NCBI GenBank assembly: GCA_026710825.1
Contig: JAPOQH010000026.1
Span: forward strand, 1-51,271
Origin: Chloroflexota bacterium
GTDB taxonomy: Bacteria > Chloroflexota > Dehalococcoidia > Lucifugimonadales > UBA3495
Reading direction: 5' to 3'
Length of the DNA: 51,271 bases
Of this stretch, positions 8,724-18,061 are shown in pieces (position 1 is the stretch's first letter; each line of letters opens with the position of its first letter). The position numbers and the translations under genes were made by a program. The notes under the pieces are model-generated. The model was not told the DNA's origin, did no database searches, and was given only the letters and a program-made list of their open reading frames with translations.

Positions 8724-8820
8724 GCAACATCCAACTGCAATCGGTACGTTGCGTCCTTACAGTTGCTTGAAACTCATTTCCGCGCCGGCAGCCGCATCAT
8801 CGGCAAACCCTTTTCACCGC

Positions 8821-9714
8821 CTACCCGGCCTCTTCCAAAAACCCGCGGATCACCGCCGCCAACTCCCCCGGCTTATCGTACCCAATGTCATGGATCGTCT
8901 CTGGGATCCAGTGGACCCGCCCGTTCGGAAGCGCCTTTTCGGCAGCCGCAACCGCCACCTCGCGCTGCGATGAGAACGACGAAGCCGCCCTCTCCGGCCG
9001 TGGCCCCGCTGCCACCACCAGCGTCGGCGCGCTGACCTTCGGCAGCACCACGGACGGCGGCTCACCCCACATGGTTTCCAGCACCTGAGCGTGGTTGTCC
9101 GGGCGCAGGATATCCCGCATCTGCCCGTCCGCGCCCTCGTACACCATCGTCAGCGCGATCTCTTCCAGGTCATCGCCCCAGCAGAACGATAGGTTCGCCC
9201 GCAACTGCGCCAGGTACTCGGACCGTGTCCCCGCCACCAATCGCGGAGCCAGCCGCCGCTTGAACGCCTCCCACGTCGGCTCGGGAAGCAGCGTGCCGTC
9301 CTGGAACCCGCCGTCGATCATCACCAGCCTGTCGACCCGGTCGGGGAACCGCATTGCCAGGTTGCTCGACACGTGCCCACCCCACGAATGTCCCAGTACC
9401 ACCGCCCGCTCGATCCCGAAGTGGTCCAGCACCCTCACCGCATCCTCAGCCAGCGTTTGCCAGTCGTACCCCGACGGCGCTTGTGTCGTCGCGCCGTGCC
9501 CCCGCTGGTCCGGTGCGATTATCCGGTGGTCCTCCGCCAGGTGCGGAGCAACTCTCCGGTACCAGTGTCCCGAAGACGCCAGCCCGTGCAGGGCCAGCAT
9601 CGGCGCGCCGTTCCCGCCCCAGTCCAGGCAGTGAACGTCCAAGTCTCCCAGCCGCATCGTTTCGGCGATGGGTTGCGGGGTTCCGGAGTCGTAAGTCTGC
9701 TCTGACATGCTCAA
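8821..9714 (-). CDS. Alpha/beta-fold hydrolase
   Basis: A 297-residue alpha/beta hydrolase with the oxyanion-hole HG motif (ALHGLASSG), PDQRGHG, the nucleophile elbow GHSWGG with Ser110, an acidic residue in VMIDGG, and a C-terminal His275 in ETIHDIGYD. Related families include epoxide hydrolases, haloalkane dehalogenases and C-C bond hydrolases; Ser as nucleophile argues for an esterase-like or C-C hydrolase role rather than a dehalogenase. No signal peptide is seen. A start at the internal Met (9708) is equally possible. It is divergent from pgi, sharing a 121-bp promoter region. The substrate is unknown. Confidence 0.88.
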   Translation of the reverse strand: MSMSEQTYDSGTPQPIAETMRLGDLDVHCLDWGGNGAPMLALHGLASSGHWYRRVAPHLAEDHRIIAPDQRGHGATTQAPSGYDWQTLAEDAVRVLDHFGIERAVVLGHSWGGHVSSNLAMRFPDRVDRLVMIDGGFQDGTLLPEPTWEAFKRRLAPRLVAGTRSEYLAQLRANLSFCWGDDLEEIALTMVYEGADGQMRDILRPDNHAQVLETMWGEPPSVVLPKVSAPTLVVAAGPRPERAASSFSSQREVAVAAAEKALPNGRVHWIPETIHDIGYDKPGELAAVIRGFLEEAG

Positions 9715-9835
9715 TGACCCTCTTGGGATATACGGTTCCTGCGAATTATACTCCCGACACCCGGCGCCAATGTGTCTCCCGGGTTATATGCTAGAATCGC
9801 CCTATAGAGGATGCCACGATGGCGAGGTGGTTGCC

Positions 9836-11479
9836 ATGACGACCGACCGTTATCACCTTGGCGCATACGCTGCGGCAGTTTCACTCATGGCGTCCCGGCT
9901 GGACGCTGAACACGTTACCGCCCGGCTCAACGCCCACGACCACACCCTGTGGAGCTCCGATCCTACCGAGATCTCCGACCGCCTAGCGTGGTTGACTCTC
10001 CCCGCCGACATTCGGACGGAAGTCGACGATCTCCGCCGGTTCGCCGATGCCGCGCACGCCGAGGGTTACCGCCACGTCGTCCTGCTTGGCATGGGTGGCA
10101 GCAGCCTCGGCCCCGAGGTTATCCGCCAGGTAGTCGGATCCTCGAACGGCGACCTCCGCGCCGACATGTTCACCCTCGACAGCACCGTGCCTGCGTGGGT
10201 CGCTGCTACCACCGCAGCCATCGACCCGGCGTGCACTATCTTCGCAGTCTCGTCCAAATCCGGCACCACTACCGAACCATTGGCGTTCTATGCCCATTTC
10301 CGCCACCTCGTCGAGTCAACGGTCGGGGCCGAAAACGCCGGACGCAACTTCATCGCCGTAACCGACCCCGGTACCCCCCTGGTATCCCTCGGGCAAAACA
10401 CCGGTTTCCGGCGCGCGTTCATCAACGATCCTGATATCGGCGGACGCTACTCCGTCCTCTCGTATTTCGGCCTGGTCCCGGCGGCCTTGATGGGCGTCGA
10501 CCTGTCGCGCCTCCTCGACCCGGCGGAACGCATGCAACAGGCTTGCACGGCTGCCGGTACCGTCTCCGCCAACCCCGGCGCCTGGTTGGGCACGGTCATC
10601 GGCGCGTTGGCCGCCGAGGGCCGCGACAAGCTGACCTTGGTGGCATCCCCGCGCATCGCCGGATTCGGCCTCTGGGTCGAGCAGTTGCTGGCGGAGAGCA
10701 CGGGCAAAAGCGGCGCCGGCATCATCCCGGTCGCGTCCGAGCCATTGGGCAGCCCCGAGCATTACGGCGCCGACCGGTTCTTCGTCCAGTTGCGGCTTAC
10801 CGACGACGACTCCGAAGAAGCCCTCGCCGCCGACCGCATGCTTGAAGAGTTCAAGAAAGCAGGCCACCCCGTGGCCCGTCTCGAAATGTCCGACGCCTAC
10901 GATCTCGGCGCCGAGTTCTACCGTTGGGAATACGCCACCGCAATCGCCGGCCACATCCTGGGCATCCATCCTTTCGATCAGCCTGATGTGCAGGGCGCGA
11001 AAGATCGTACCGTCAGCGTCCTCGATCGCTACCAGGGCGAGGGACAGTTGCCCAAGTTGCATACCGATGAACCCGCCGCCTTGGTCCACCTGCTGGATCA
11101 ATCCGCCGCTGGCGATTACCTGGCCGTCATGGCCTACCTGCACGACTCTCCCGGCACTGCCGACGCCATCCAGGAACTGCGCCGCAGCGTCATGAAGCGA
11201 TACGGAATCGCCACCACCGCTGGTTACGGCCCCCGCTTTCTGCACTCCACCGGTCAACTGCACAAGGGTGGTCCCAACTCGGGCATATACCTGCAGTTGA
11301 CCCAGAGGCATTCGGCGGATGTGCCGATACCCGATTGGCCGTTCAGTTTCGGCGTGCTCGCCGACGCTCAGGCGTTGGGAGACATCCAGGCCTTGCGCGG
11401 ACTCGGACGTCGCACCGTGTCCCTCCGCCTGGAAGGCGATCCCGCCGCCGCAATTCGACACCTCACCCAAACCCTGTGA
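9836..11479 (+). CDS. pgi: Glucose-6-phosphate isomerase (transaldolase/PGI-fusion type, stand-alone)
   Basis: Interconverts glucose-6-phosphate and fructose-6-phosphate. The 547-residue protein has the paired SIS folds of this enzyme: LLGMGGSSLGPEVIR, FAVSSKSGTTTEP and ASPRIAGFGLWVEQLLAEST. From memory it matches the PGI half of bifunctional transaldolase/PGI proteins better than E. coli-type Pgi, here without the transaldolase half. The ATG at 9836 is chosen because GAGGTGG precedes it; the longer frame from 9707 would overlap the divergent hydrolase and adds an atypical Cys-rich tail. gnd starts 16 nt downstream and zwf overlaps gnd, so all three form an operon feeding glucose-6-phosphate into the oxidative pentose phosphate pathway. 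Confidence 0.9.
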   Translation: MTTDRYHLGAYAAAVSLMASRLDAEHVTARLNAHDHTLWSSDPTEISDRLAWLTLPADIRTEVDDLRRFADAAHAEGYRHVVLLGMGGSSLGPEVIRQVVGSSNGDLRADMFTLDSTVPAWVAATTAAIDPACTIFAVSSKSGTTTEPLAFYAHFRHLVESTVGAENAGRNFIAVTDPGTPLVSLGQNTGFRRAFINDPDIGGRYSVLSYFGLVPAALMGVDLSRLLDPAERMQQACTAAGTVSANPGAWLGTVIGALAAEGRDKLTLVASPRIAGFGLWVEQLLAESTGKSGAGIIPVASEPLGSPEHYGADRFFVQLRLTDDDSEEALAADRMLEEFKKAGHPVARLEMSDAYDLGAEFYRWEYATAIAGHILGIHPFDQPDVQGAKDRTVSVLDRYQGEGQLPKLHTDEPAALVHLLDQSAAGDYLAVMAYLHDSPGTADAIQELRRSVMKRYGIATTAGYGPRFLHSTGQLHKGGPNSGIYLQLTQRHSADVPIPDWPFSFGVLADAQALGDIQALRGLGRRTVSLRLEGDPAAAIRHLTQTL

Positions 11480-11494
11480 CACGGGAGGAATATC

Positions 11495-12412
11495 TTGGAA
11501 CTGGGAATGATCGGCTTGGGTCGCATGGGCGCCAACATGGTTCAGCGACTGCTGAACGGCGGCCACACCGTCGTCGTCTACGACCAGAACGCTGAGGCGG
11601 TCACATCCAGCGCGTCCGGCGGTGCGATTCCTGCGCAATCAGCCGCCGATTTGGTGTCCCGGCTCTCCGCGCCCCGCGCGGTATGGGTCATGCTCCCGGC
11701 CGGCCCCGTCACCGATACGGTCATCGGCGAACTCGGCGGCTTGCTGCAACCCAGCGACGCAGTGATCGACGGCGGCAACGCCAACTACAAGGACACCCTC
11801 CGGCGCGGCGCGGCGTTGTCTCAACTCGGCATCAACCTCATGGACGCCGGCACCAGCGGCGGCGTCTGGGGCCTCGTCCACGGTTACTCCCTCATGATCG
11901 GCGGCGACCGCGATGCCTACGCCCGCCTGGAGCCCATCTTCCAGACCTTGGCCCCCGGCGAAGACAAGGGTTACAGCCACGTCGGCCCCACTGGCGCCGG
12001 TCACTTCACAAAAATGGTGCACAACGGCGTGGAGTACGCCCTGATGCAGGCCTACGCCGAGGGTTTCGAACTCCTCCAGGCCAAGCAGGATGACTTCGAC
12101 CTCGACCTCGCCGCCATCGCCAAAACCTGGCAGCACGGCAGCGTGGTTCGATCCTGGCTCCTCGACTTGGCCGTGTTGGCGCTCGAAGCCGACCCCGGAC
12201 TGGAAAACCTATCCGCCTACGTCGACGATTCCGGCGAGGGTCGCTGGACCGTCAACGAGTCCGTCGATCTGGCGGTACCCACACCCACCATCACCGCTGC
12301 TCTCTACGAGCGTTTCCGTTCCCGCCAGGAGGAACCGTTCGGATTCCGGTTGCTCGCCGCCCTCCGCAATCAGTTCGGCGGACACGCCGTCCGGGAGGCC
12401 AACACGCCATGA
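11495..12412 (+). CDS. gnd: 6-phosphogluconate dehydrogenase (decarboxylating), short type
   Basis: Oxidatively decarboxylates 6-phosphogluconate to ribulose-5-phosphate with NAD(P)+. The 305-residue length marks the short single-domain type rather than the 470-residue enzyme. The Rossmann motif is MIGLGRMGANMV, followed by DGGNANYKD, GTSGGVWG and the active-site region HFTKMVHNGVEY with Lys173. The start is TTG at 11495 with GGGAGGA at 11484-11490; no better ATG exists before the nucleotide-binding strand. The stop overlaps the zwf ATG by 4 nt. The order pgi-gnd-zwf makes a compact oxidative pentose phosphate operon. Confidence 0.94.
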   Translation: MELGMIGLGRMGANMVQRLLNGGHTVVVYDQNAEAVTSSASGGAIPAQSAADLVSRLSAPRAVWVMLPAGPVTDTVIGELGGLLQPSDAVIDGGNANYKDTLRRGAALSQLGINLMDAGTSGGVWGLVHGYSLMIGGDRDAYARLEPIFQTLAPGEDKGYSHVGPTGAGHFTKMVHNGVEYALMQAYAEGFELLQAKQDDFDLDLAAIAKTWQHGSVVRSWLLDLAVLALEADPGLENLSAYVDDSGEGRWTVNESVDLAVPTPTITAALYERFRSRQEEPFGFRLLAALRNQFGGHAVREANTP

Positions 12413-13908
12413 CCACCGTCGGGGCAAACCTCCTGACCGACGATGGCGACGACGTAACCGCCCTGGTGATACTCGGAGCCAGCGGCAACCTGACCCAGCA
12501 GAAGTTGGGCCCCGCGCTCTACAGCCTGTACCACAAGGGCCGCTTGCCCCACCACGTCCACATCGTCGGCGTCGCCCGCAACGAAATGACCGACGAGCAG
12601 TTCCGCAACCAGTTGCGCGACGGCTGCGGCCAGCCTCCAGCCGACGAGTGGGACGAGTTCGCTGCGCGATTGTCCTACGTGACGGCCGACGTGACCGACC
12701 CCGGCGCGTTGTCCGAAGCCGGCGCTCAGATCTCCCACCTGCCCTCCCAGGGCGACGGAAAGCTCAACTGCCTTTTCTACTTGGCGCTGGCCCCCGTCCT
12801 GTACGAACCCGCCATCGCCGCCCTGGCCGCTGCCGGCCTCGCCGACGAACGCGATGGCTGGCGCCGCGTGGTGATCGAAAAACCCTTCGGCTCCGATCTG
12901 CAAACTGCCGGGCGGTTGAACGCCAACATTCACGACGTCTTCCGGGAGGATCAGGTCTATCGCATTGACCATTACTTGGGCAAGGAGACCGTCCAGAACC
13001 TGCTGGTGTTCCGTTTCGCCAACGCTATTTTCGAACCCGTCTGGAACCGCAACTACATCGATCAGGTGCAGATCACCGTGACCGAAGACGTCCTGGTCGG
13101 CGAACGCGGCGAATACTACGACCGCGCCGGCGTCCTCCGCGATATGTTCCAGAACCATCTCCTCCAACTGCTCGCTCTGGTGGCGATGGATCCCCCGTAC
13201 GCCTTCGAGGCCGACGCCCTGCGTAACGAGAAGGTCAAGGTGCTGAACTCCGTGCGCCGCATGTCCGTGCATGACCTGCACCGCAACCTGGTCATCGGTC
13301 AGTACGACGGCTACCACGTGGAACCCGGCGTCGCTCCCGGTTCCCAAACCCCGACCTACGCCGCCCTCCGACTGTTCATTGATAACTGGCGGTGGCAGGG
13401 TGTCCCGTTCTACCTGCGCTCCGGCAAGGGCCTCGGCCGCAAGACCACCGAGATGGTGATCCAGTTCCACTCTCCGCCGCACATGCTCTTCCCCGTCCCC
13501 GACGACGTCGCCATCCCCGGCAACACCCTTTCAATCTGCGTCCAGCCCAACGAGGGTATGCGCTTGGAGTTCCAGTCCAAGGTGCCCGACGCCGAACTGG
13601 ATATGAAAGGCGTCTCCCTGGAGTTCCACTACGAGGAGGGGTTCGCCGGCATCGACATCCCGGACGCCTACGAGCGCCTGCTGCTCGACGTCATGGAAGG
13701 CGACGCCGCCCTGTTCACCCGCAACGACGAGATCGAGTTGGCCTGGAGTATCATCGACCCCATCATCGACAGCCTCGACATGCCCGGCGCGCCCGCTCCG
13801 TATCGTTACCTACCGGGTATGAGCGGCCCGCCCCACAGCGAGGATCTTCTCCACTCTGACGGCCACTACTGGCTCCCCGGTTGCGCCGACGTCGGCTACG
13901 CCGTCTGA
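12409..13908 (+). CDS. zwf: Glucose-6-phosphate 1-dehydrogenase
   Basis: Oxidises glucose-6-phosphate to 6-phosphogluconolactone, reducing NADP+ or NAD+. The 499-residue protein has a dinucleotide-binding motif GASGNLTQQKL (about 23-33), a slight variant of GASGDLAxRK, and the substrate-binding block RIDHYLGKETVQN (185-197) with the family lysine. The C-terminal beta-sheet domain holds YLRSGKGL. Length is normal. ATGA overlap with gnd implies translational coupling. No 6-phosphogluconolactonase gene is visible, so that step is encoded elsewhere or is spontaneous. Two palindromic repeats follow, one 25 nt after the stop, likely marking the operon end. Confidence 0.96.
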   Translation: MTTVGANLLTDDGDDVTALVILGASGNLTQQKLGPALYSLYHKGRLPHHVHIVGVARNEMTDEQFRNQLRDGCGQPPADEWDEFAARLSYVTADVTDPGALSEAGAQISHLPSQGDGKLNCLFYLALAPVLYEPAIAALAAAGLADERDGWRRVVIEKPFGSDLQTAGRLNANIHDVFREDQVYRIDHYLGKETVQNLLVFRFANAIFEPVWNRNYIDQVQITVTEDVLVGERGEYYDRAGVLRDMFQNHLLQLLALVAMDPPYAFEADALRNEKVKVLNSVRRMSVHDLHRNLVIGQYDGYHVEPGVAPGSQTPTYAALRLFIDNWRWQGVPFYLRSGKGLGRKTTEMVIQFHSPPHMLFPVPDDVAIPGNTLSICVQPNEGMRLEFQSKVPDAELDMKGVSLEFHYEEGFAGIDIPDAYERLLLDVMEGDAALFTRNDEIELAWSIIDPIIDSLDMPGAPAPYRYLPGMSGPPHSEDLLHSDGHYWLPGCADVGYAV

Positions 13909-13932
13909 TCCAACCCCACAGGCAATATGCGG

Positions 13933-13952
13933 GGGTAAATAATCATTCACCC
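13933..13952 (+). repeat. Degenerate GGGT...ACCC palindrome after zwf
   Basis: GGGT at 13933-13936 and ACCC at 13949-13952 bracket an A/T-rich centre with ATCATT. It looks like a decayed copy of the 22-bp palindromes at 21360 and 22256. It starts 25 nt after the zwf stop. Confidence 0.5.
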
Positions 13953-14027
13953 TAGCCGCGCCAAACCCGCATCCTCCGCTACCGCATCCGACCTACATCC
14001 ACCCCTGTCGCGCTGAACCCTGCACGC

Positions 14028-14053
14028 GTAGGGGCGGGGTAGAAACCCGCCCC
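14028..14053 (-). repeat. GTAGGGGCGGG palindrome, 31 nt from the CMD stop
   Basis: Arms GGGGCGGG (14031-14038) and CCCGCCCC (14046-14053) enclose a 7-nt loop. It is one of four copies of this class, with 20744, 30951 and 46052. Here it lies 31 nt beyond the stop of the minus-strand gene at 14084. Confidence 0.75.
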
Positions 14054-14083
14054 ATTCGTAGTCCGCCCGCTCGCGCCGGCCGA

Positions 14084-14869
14084 CTAGCCGTTCGCGAAAA
14101 TCTCGTTCGCAACGTCCATCGCGCCGCGCGCAAACGGTATGCCGGCGTACAGCGTCATGTGCCCGAACACCTCAATGATCTGGTCCTGCGTGAACCCGAT
14201 GTTCAGCGCACCACGGATGTGGCTCCGCAACGGACCCTCGCGACCCAGGGCGGCCAGGCAGGTCATCGTACAGATGCAACGGCTCGGCAGATCCAGGCCC
14301 GGCCGGGTCCACGTCGCACCCCAGTAGTACTCGCCCGTAATCCGCCCCAACTCGGCCTCGGCCTTGGTGGGAGGTGCCGGCCGGCTCCCGCCACCGCCGC
14401 CCATGTAGTTGCGCCGATACTCGTCCCCCCGCTGGAACAGGCTGTCCGGGTCCTCGTTCGAATCGTGAATCTGGGCCGGCGTAAAGTCGATTCCCCGCTC
14501 CTCGAATACCGATTTGCATATCGTCAGCGCCTGGATTCCTCCCGGCGCTCCGGCATACCATGTATCGTGGATGATCAACTCAACGACCTGCTCGGGCGTC
14601 AACCCAATGTTCAACGCGTTCCCCAGGTGCCGGCGCAACTGCACCTCCCGGTTCAGCACGATCAGCGTCGACAGTGTGATCATTTCGCGCTGCACCGGCG
14701 TCAGCGCCTCCCTCGGCCATATCGATCCGAACAGTCCCTCTCCCAGAATCCGCTCCAGATCCGGCGCAATGTCCCAGGCTCCCGGCGACGACCCTCCGGT
14801 GATCTGCCCTCCGCCGAACATTCGGCGCGTCTCCTGCCCGCGTTCGTAACGCGCATCCAACTCACTCAT
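14084..14869 (-). CDS. Tandem carboxymuconolactone decarboxylase (CMD)-domain protein
   Basis: A 261-residue protein with two CMD/AhpD-like domains, about 30-125 (LTPVQREMITLSTLIVLNREVQLRRHLGNALNIGLTPEQ region) and about 170-260 (SRCICTMTCLAALGREGPLRSHIRGALNIG region). Each carries the helix and 'ALNIGxTxxQ' hallmark. Classic gamma-CMD decarboxylates an aromatic-degradation lactone, but many homologues lack a known reaction. The AhpD redox pair Cys-x-x-Cys is absent, so peroxidase-reductase activity is unlikely. The start at 14869 follows GGAGGACAAG; upstream in-frame residues are not conserved-looking. A Gly-rich linker joins the domains. Neighbours suggest general catabolism. Confidence 0.85.
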   Translation of the reverse strand: MSELDARYERGQETRRMFGGGQITGGSSPGAWDIAPDLERILGEGLFGSIWPREALTPVQREMITLSTLIVLNREVQLRRHLGNALNIGLTPEQVVELIIHDTWYAGAPGGIQALTICKSVFEERGIDFTPAQIHDSNEDPDSLFQRGDEYRRNYMGGGGGSRPAPPTKAEAELGRITGEYYWGATWTRPGLDLPSRCICTMTCLAALGREGPLRSHIRGALNIGFTQDQIIEVFGHMTLYAGIPFARGAMDVANEIFANG

Positions 14870-14957
14870 CTTGTCCTCCGTTCGTATCCTGTGAATCCCC
14901 GGCAGTGTACGGGCGCACATCACGCCACGCAACCGCATTCGACCGCCAGCCGAACAG

Positions 14958-15796
14958 TCAAGGTCGGTCAATCAAGTTGATGGTGTCCGCCGTCATGGCA
15001 ACCGATGCGTACGGGTCGGCGGGCACGGCTTCAAGCGCCGTGTGCCCGAGCAACGCCGAGATGCAATCGCGGCTCGCTCCAATATAGGTCGAATCGAGGT
15101 CAATGTCCGTGGCTACGAACCAGGCGCGGTCCGCCGGCCACCAGATGTTGGGTGGCTGGGACCGGAAATTGGTGAAAAACTCCGTTATATGCACCAACCG
15201 ACCCCGGTAAAGCAAATAGTCGCGACCCACCCGCGCACCCTGCGCGCCAGACTGATGTCGCTCGGCGTGCCCAACCGCCTGCTACTTCCATCGGACGTGA
15301 GCATGGCAGTCCCGCCGGAGTACTGACCATAGCCGTCCCAAACCCCGAAATAGCACTCATCAGGAGTGACGGTATATCGCGCCAGAAAACCCGACAACTC
15401 CGTCGCCTGCTCCTCGTCCATGCTCCCGTGCTTCGGGTCATCATCCCACGGCCGTGGACCAACTCCACGGCCGTCAACTGGGCGGCTGATGCCCTCAAAC
15501 GACATCAAGGCGTGGTAAACCCTACGGGACCAATCCACCACCGCCGACCACCGCACGGGCTGCTCCGACACATCTAGGGCCGGGTGCAGCAGGCGCGCGT
15601 AGGCTTCGTACCCAACCGGTACCAGCGAACCCACGCATCCAAAATCCGGCGACAGGCTTTGCTCGACCCAACGCCCGGCCGCGGCATCAGTCAGAAATTC
15701 GAGATTTGGCGGATGTACGCTGTACTCGAATGGATCACGACTGCGGTCGCTCCCAACGGTCAACCGACGCCATAGTTTCGACAGCCAATGCAACAT
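14958..15796 (-). pseudogene. Frameshifted hypothetical protein gene
   Basis: The 5' part (15796 down to about 15240) reads MLHWLSKLWRRLTVG... and the 3' part, in another frame from about 15240 to 14958, continues with GRDYLLYRG, PPNIWWPADRAWFVATDIDLDSTYIG and a typical C-terminus. Both parts have the composition of one protein of about 275 residues. The first frame runs into a stop at 15185 after atypical residues. The shift falls in a GC-rich stretch around 15225-15250 rich in GCG repeats. It may be a true mutation, a sequencing or assembly error, or less likely programmed frameshifting. The 'WPxDRAW...DxDSTY' block is one I associate with uncharacterised actinobacterial and Chloroflexi proteins. 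Function unknown. Confidence 0.65.
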
Positions 15797-15830
15797 GTCC
15801 CCGTTCCGAGTGTCGTGCTATCATCCGACC

Positions 15831-17411
15831 ATGATAGACCTGCTGATCACCAACGGCGACGTAATCGACGGCTCCGGCAGCCCCGCCTTCAAAGCCGCCG
15901 TCGCCATCACCGGCGATACCATATCCATCTATCGCGGTGACGACTCCGACCTCCAACGCGACGCTGCCCGCGTGATCAACGCCACCGGCCACGTGGTGTG
16001 CCCCGGTTTCATCGACCTCCACTCACACGCCGGCCTCACCATCTTCGGCGAACCGCACCACGACCCCAAGGTGCGCCAGGGCGTAACCACCGAACTCGTG
16101 GGCATCGACGGCATATCCCACGCACCCTTCAAGACTCAGGAGGAACTGCACCGCTACATCTGGCTGGATGCCGGACTCAACGGCTACCCTCCCATGCCGG
16201 CCGACTGGCTCACCGTCGCCGACCTGCTCGGCAAATACGACAACTCCGTCGCCATCAACATGGCCTACATACTGGGCAACTCCCCCGTCCGCATCTGGAG
16301 CATCGGCTGGGATCAGCGCCCCGCGACTCCCGCCGAAATCGCCGACATGCAGTCTGTCGTTCGCGAGGCTATGGAGGAGGGAGCCTGGGGCCTCTCCACC
16401 GGCCTCGACTACCCACCCGGCGCATACGCCGACACCGCCGAACTGGTCGCCCTGTCCGAAACCGCCGCGTCGATGGGCGGCCACTACCACACCCACACCC
16501 GCGCCAGCCTGCTCAGCCAGGGCTACCTCGCGCCGTGGCACGAAGCCGTGGACATTGGCCGCCGCAGCGGTATCCCTGTCCACCTCACCCACTACCGCCA
16601 GTCGGTCTCCGGCGTGGGCAGCCACATCGGACACCTCGAACTCGTCGAAAACGCCCGCGCCGAAGGCATCGATTGCACCTTCGACTGCTACACCTACCCT
16701 TATTCCGGCACCACTCCTACCATCGGCCTGCCCCATTGGGCCAAGGAGGGCGGACCCGAGCGTCTCATCGCCGCCCTCCAGGACGCTGACGACCGCGCCC
16801 GCATGAAGCGCGAGATCACGCCTAGTCGCTTGGAAAACAACTGGCTCACCAACTTTACCCGTCCCGAGAACGAGATCTACGACGGCCGCCTCATCACCGA
16901 CATCGCCGAGATGCGCGGCCAGGATCCTGCCGACACCCTGTTCGACCTTCTGCTCTCCGAAAACCTCGGCATCAGCACCGTCGGACTCGGCACCAACGCC
17001 CAGACCCTCTACGCCTTCGTATCCCACCCCTACGGCATGATCGCCTCCGACGCCATCCTGTTCGGCGAGTATCCCAACCCGCGAACCTACGGCTGTTTCC
17101 CCATCGTCCTCGCCGAATTCGTCCGTGCCGAGCAGCACCTGCGCCTGCCCGAGGCCATCCGCAAGATGACATCCTTCCCTGCCCAGCGCCTCGGCATCCC
17201 CGACCGCGGTCTCCTCCGGGACGGCTTCAAGGCCGACGTCGTTGTCTTCAACCCCGACACGGTCAAAGCCCTCGCCACCAAGGAAAACCCCAAGCAGTAC
17301 CCCATCGGCATTGAGTACGTCATCGTCAACGGCCAGGTCGTGATCGATACGGGCAACAACACCGGCGCTCTCCCCGGCCGAGGCCTCCGCCGAGGCCACG
17401 CCTCCACGTAA
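15831..17411 (+). CDS. N-acyl-D-amino-acid deacylase-like amidohydrolase
   Basis: A 526-residue amidohydrolase of the D-aminoacylase/dihydroorotase group. The N-terminal beta-sandwich strand LLITNGDVIDGSG leads to the TIM-barrel metal motif GFIDLHSHAG (His64, His66). Further candidate ligands lie in HYHTHTR, HLTHYRQ and MIASDAILFG. The C-terminal region (LRDGFKADVVVFNPDTV, YVIVNGQVV) closes the sandwich domain. Such enzymes hydrolyse N-acyl-D-amino acids, but related proteins act on other cyclic or linear amides, so substrate is uncertain. The ATG at 15831 begins at the first sandwich strand; an ATG at 15795 is also in frame but lacks support. No signal peptide. Confidence 0.88.
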   Translation: MIDLLITNGDVIDGSGSPAFKAAVAITGDTISIYRGDDSDLQRDAARVINATGHVVCPGFIDLHSHAGLTIFGEPHHDPKVRQGVTTELVGIDGISHAPFKTQEELHRYIWLDAGLNGYPPMPADWLTVADLLGKYDNSVAINMAYILGNSPVRIWSIGWDQRPATPAEIADMQSVVREAMEEGAWGLSTGLDYPPGAYADTAELVALSETAASMGGHYHTHTRASLLSQGYLAPWHEAVDIGRRSGIPVHLTHYRQSVSGVGSHIGHLELVENARAEGIDCTFDCYTYPYSGTTPTIGLPHWAKEGGPERLIAALQDADDRARMKREITPSRLENNWLTNFTRPENEIYDGRLITDIAEMRGQDPADTLFDLLLSENLGISTVGLGTNAQTLYAFVSHPYGMIASDAILFGEYPNPRTYGCFPIVLAEFVRAEQHLRLPEAIRKMTSFPAQRLGIPDRGLLRDGFKADVVVFNPDTVKALATKENPKQYPIGIEYVIVNGQVVIDTGNNTGALPGRGLRRGHAST

Positions 17412-17533
17412 GCCGCCAACTCCACCCGTCCGCATGTCACGCGCTACGCCGACCGCCGTTCCCGCTTCCGCAGGGATCCAGTGGCTCGCCTGACCTCTCC
17501 CCTGACCGTAGAACACACGCCCGATTCACCCCC

Positions 17534-18061
17534 ATGTCCGATTCCCTGTCCCCCGACTACCGCTACTGCCCTCGTTGCGCCGAACCCTTGGCCCCTACCA
17601 TACGTGGTGGTCTGCCCAGGCCAACCTGCACGTCCTGCGGTTTCGTCCATTTCCGCACCCCCGCCGTCGGCGTCGCCGTCGTCCTCCTCGATGACGACGG
17701 CCGCATCCTGATGGGTCGACGCTCCGCCGGCGGCAACGTCGGCGAGTGGTGCATCCCCTGCGGCTACCTCGAATGGGGCGAGGACATCCGCGACGCCGCC
17801 CGGCGCGAGTTCGCCGAGGAAACTGGCATCGATGTCGAGATCGGCGACGTCTGCGCCGTACACTCCAACTTCCACAACGCATCTTCTCTCACCGTCGGCG
17901 TGTGGTTCTACGCAAAACCATTGGCCGGCCAACCCAACGCCTCCGACGACCTCGACCTCGTCGAATGGTTCCCTCCCTCCGACCCGCCGGAACCTCTTGC
18001 CTTCCCCACCGACCGCCTCGTCCTCGTCCAACTGGCTTCTGATCAGGGCGACATCGCATGA
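17534..18061 (+). CDS. Nudix hydrolase with N-terminal zinc ribbon
   Basis: A 175-residue protein with a zinc ribbon (C12-x2-C15 and C32-x2-C35) and a Nudix domain whose box runs from Gly77 to Ile99, with REFAEETG supplying the Mg2+-binding glutamates. The pairing resembles NADH pyrophosphatase NudC, but it is shorter and lacks NudC's N-terminal domain. Nudix enzymes split nucleoside diphosphates linked to another group; candidates are NAD(H), ADP-ribose or damaged nucleotides. The stop overlaps the next ATG by 4 nt (ATGA), so it is co-translated with the GATase-like protein. Family is secure, substrate is not. Confidence 0.9.
   Translation: MSDSLSPDYRYCPRCAEPLAPTIRGGLPRPTCTSCGFVHFRTPAVGVAVVLLDDDGRILMGRRSAGGNVGEWCIPCGYLEWGEDIRDAARREFAEETGIDVEIGDVCAVHSNFHNASSLTVGVWFYAKPLAGQPNASDDLDLVEWFPPSDPPEPLAFPTDRLVLVQLASDQGDIA

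Noticed and set aside
9707..9835. N-terminal extension of glucose-6-phosphate isomerase
   Set aside because: It would overlap the divergent hydrolase, has no ribosome-binding site and is unlike the family; ATG 9836 has one.
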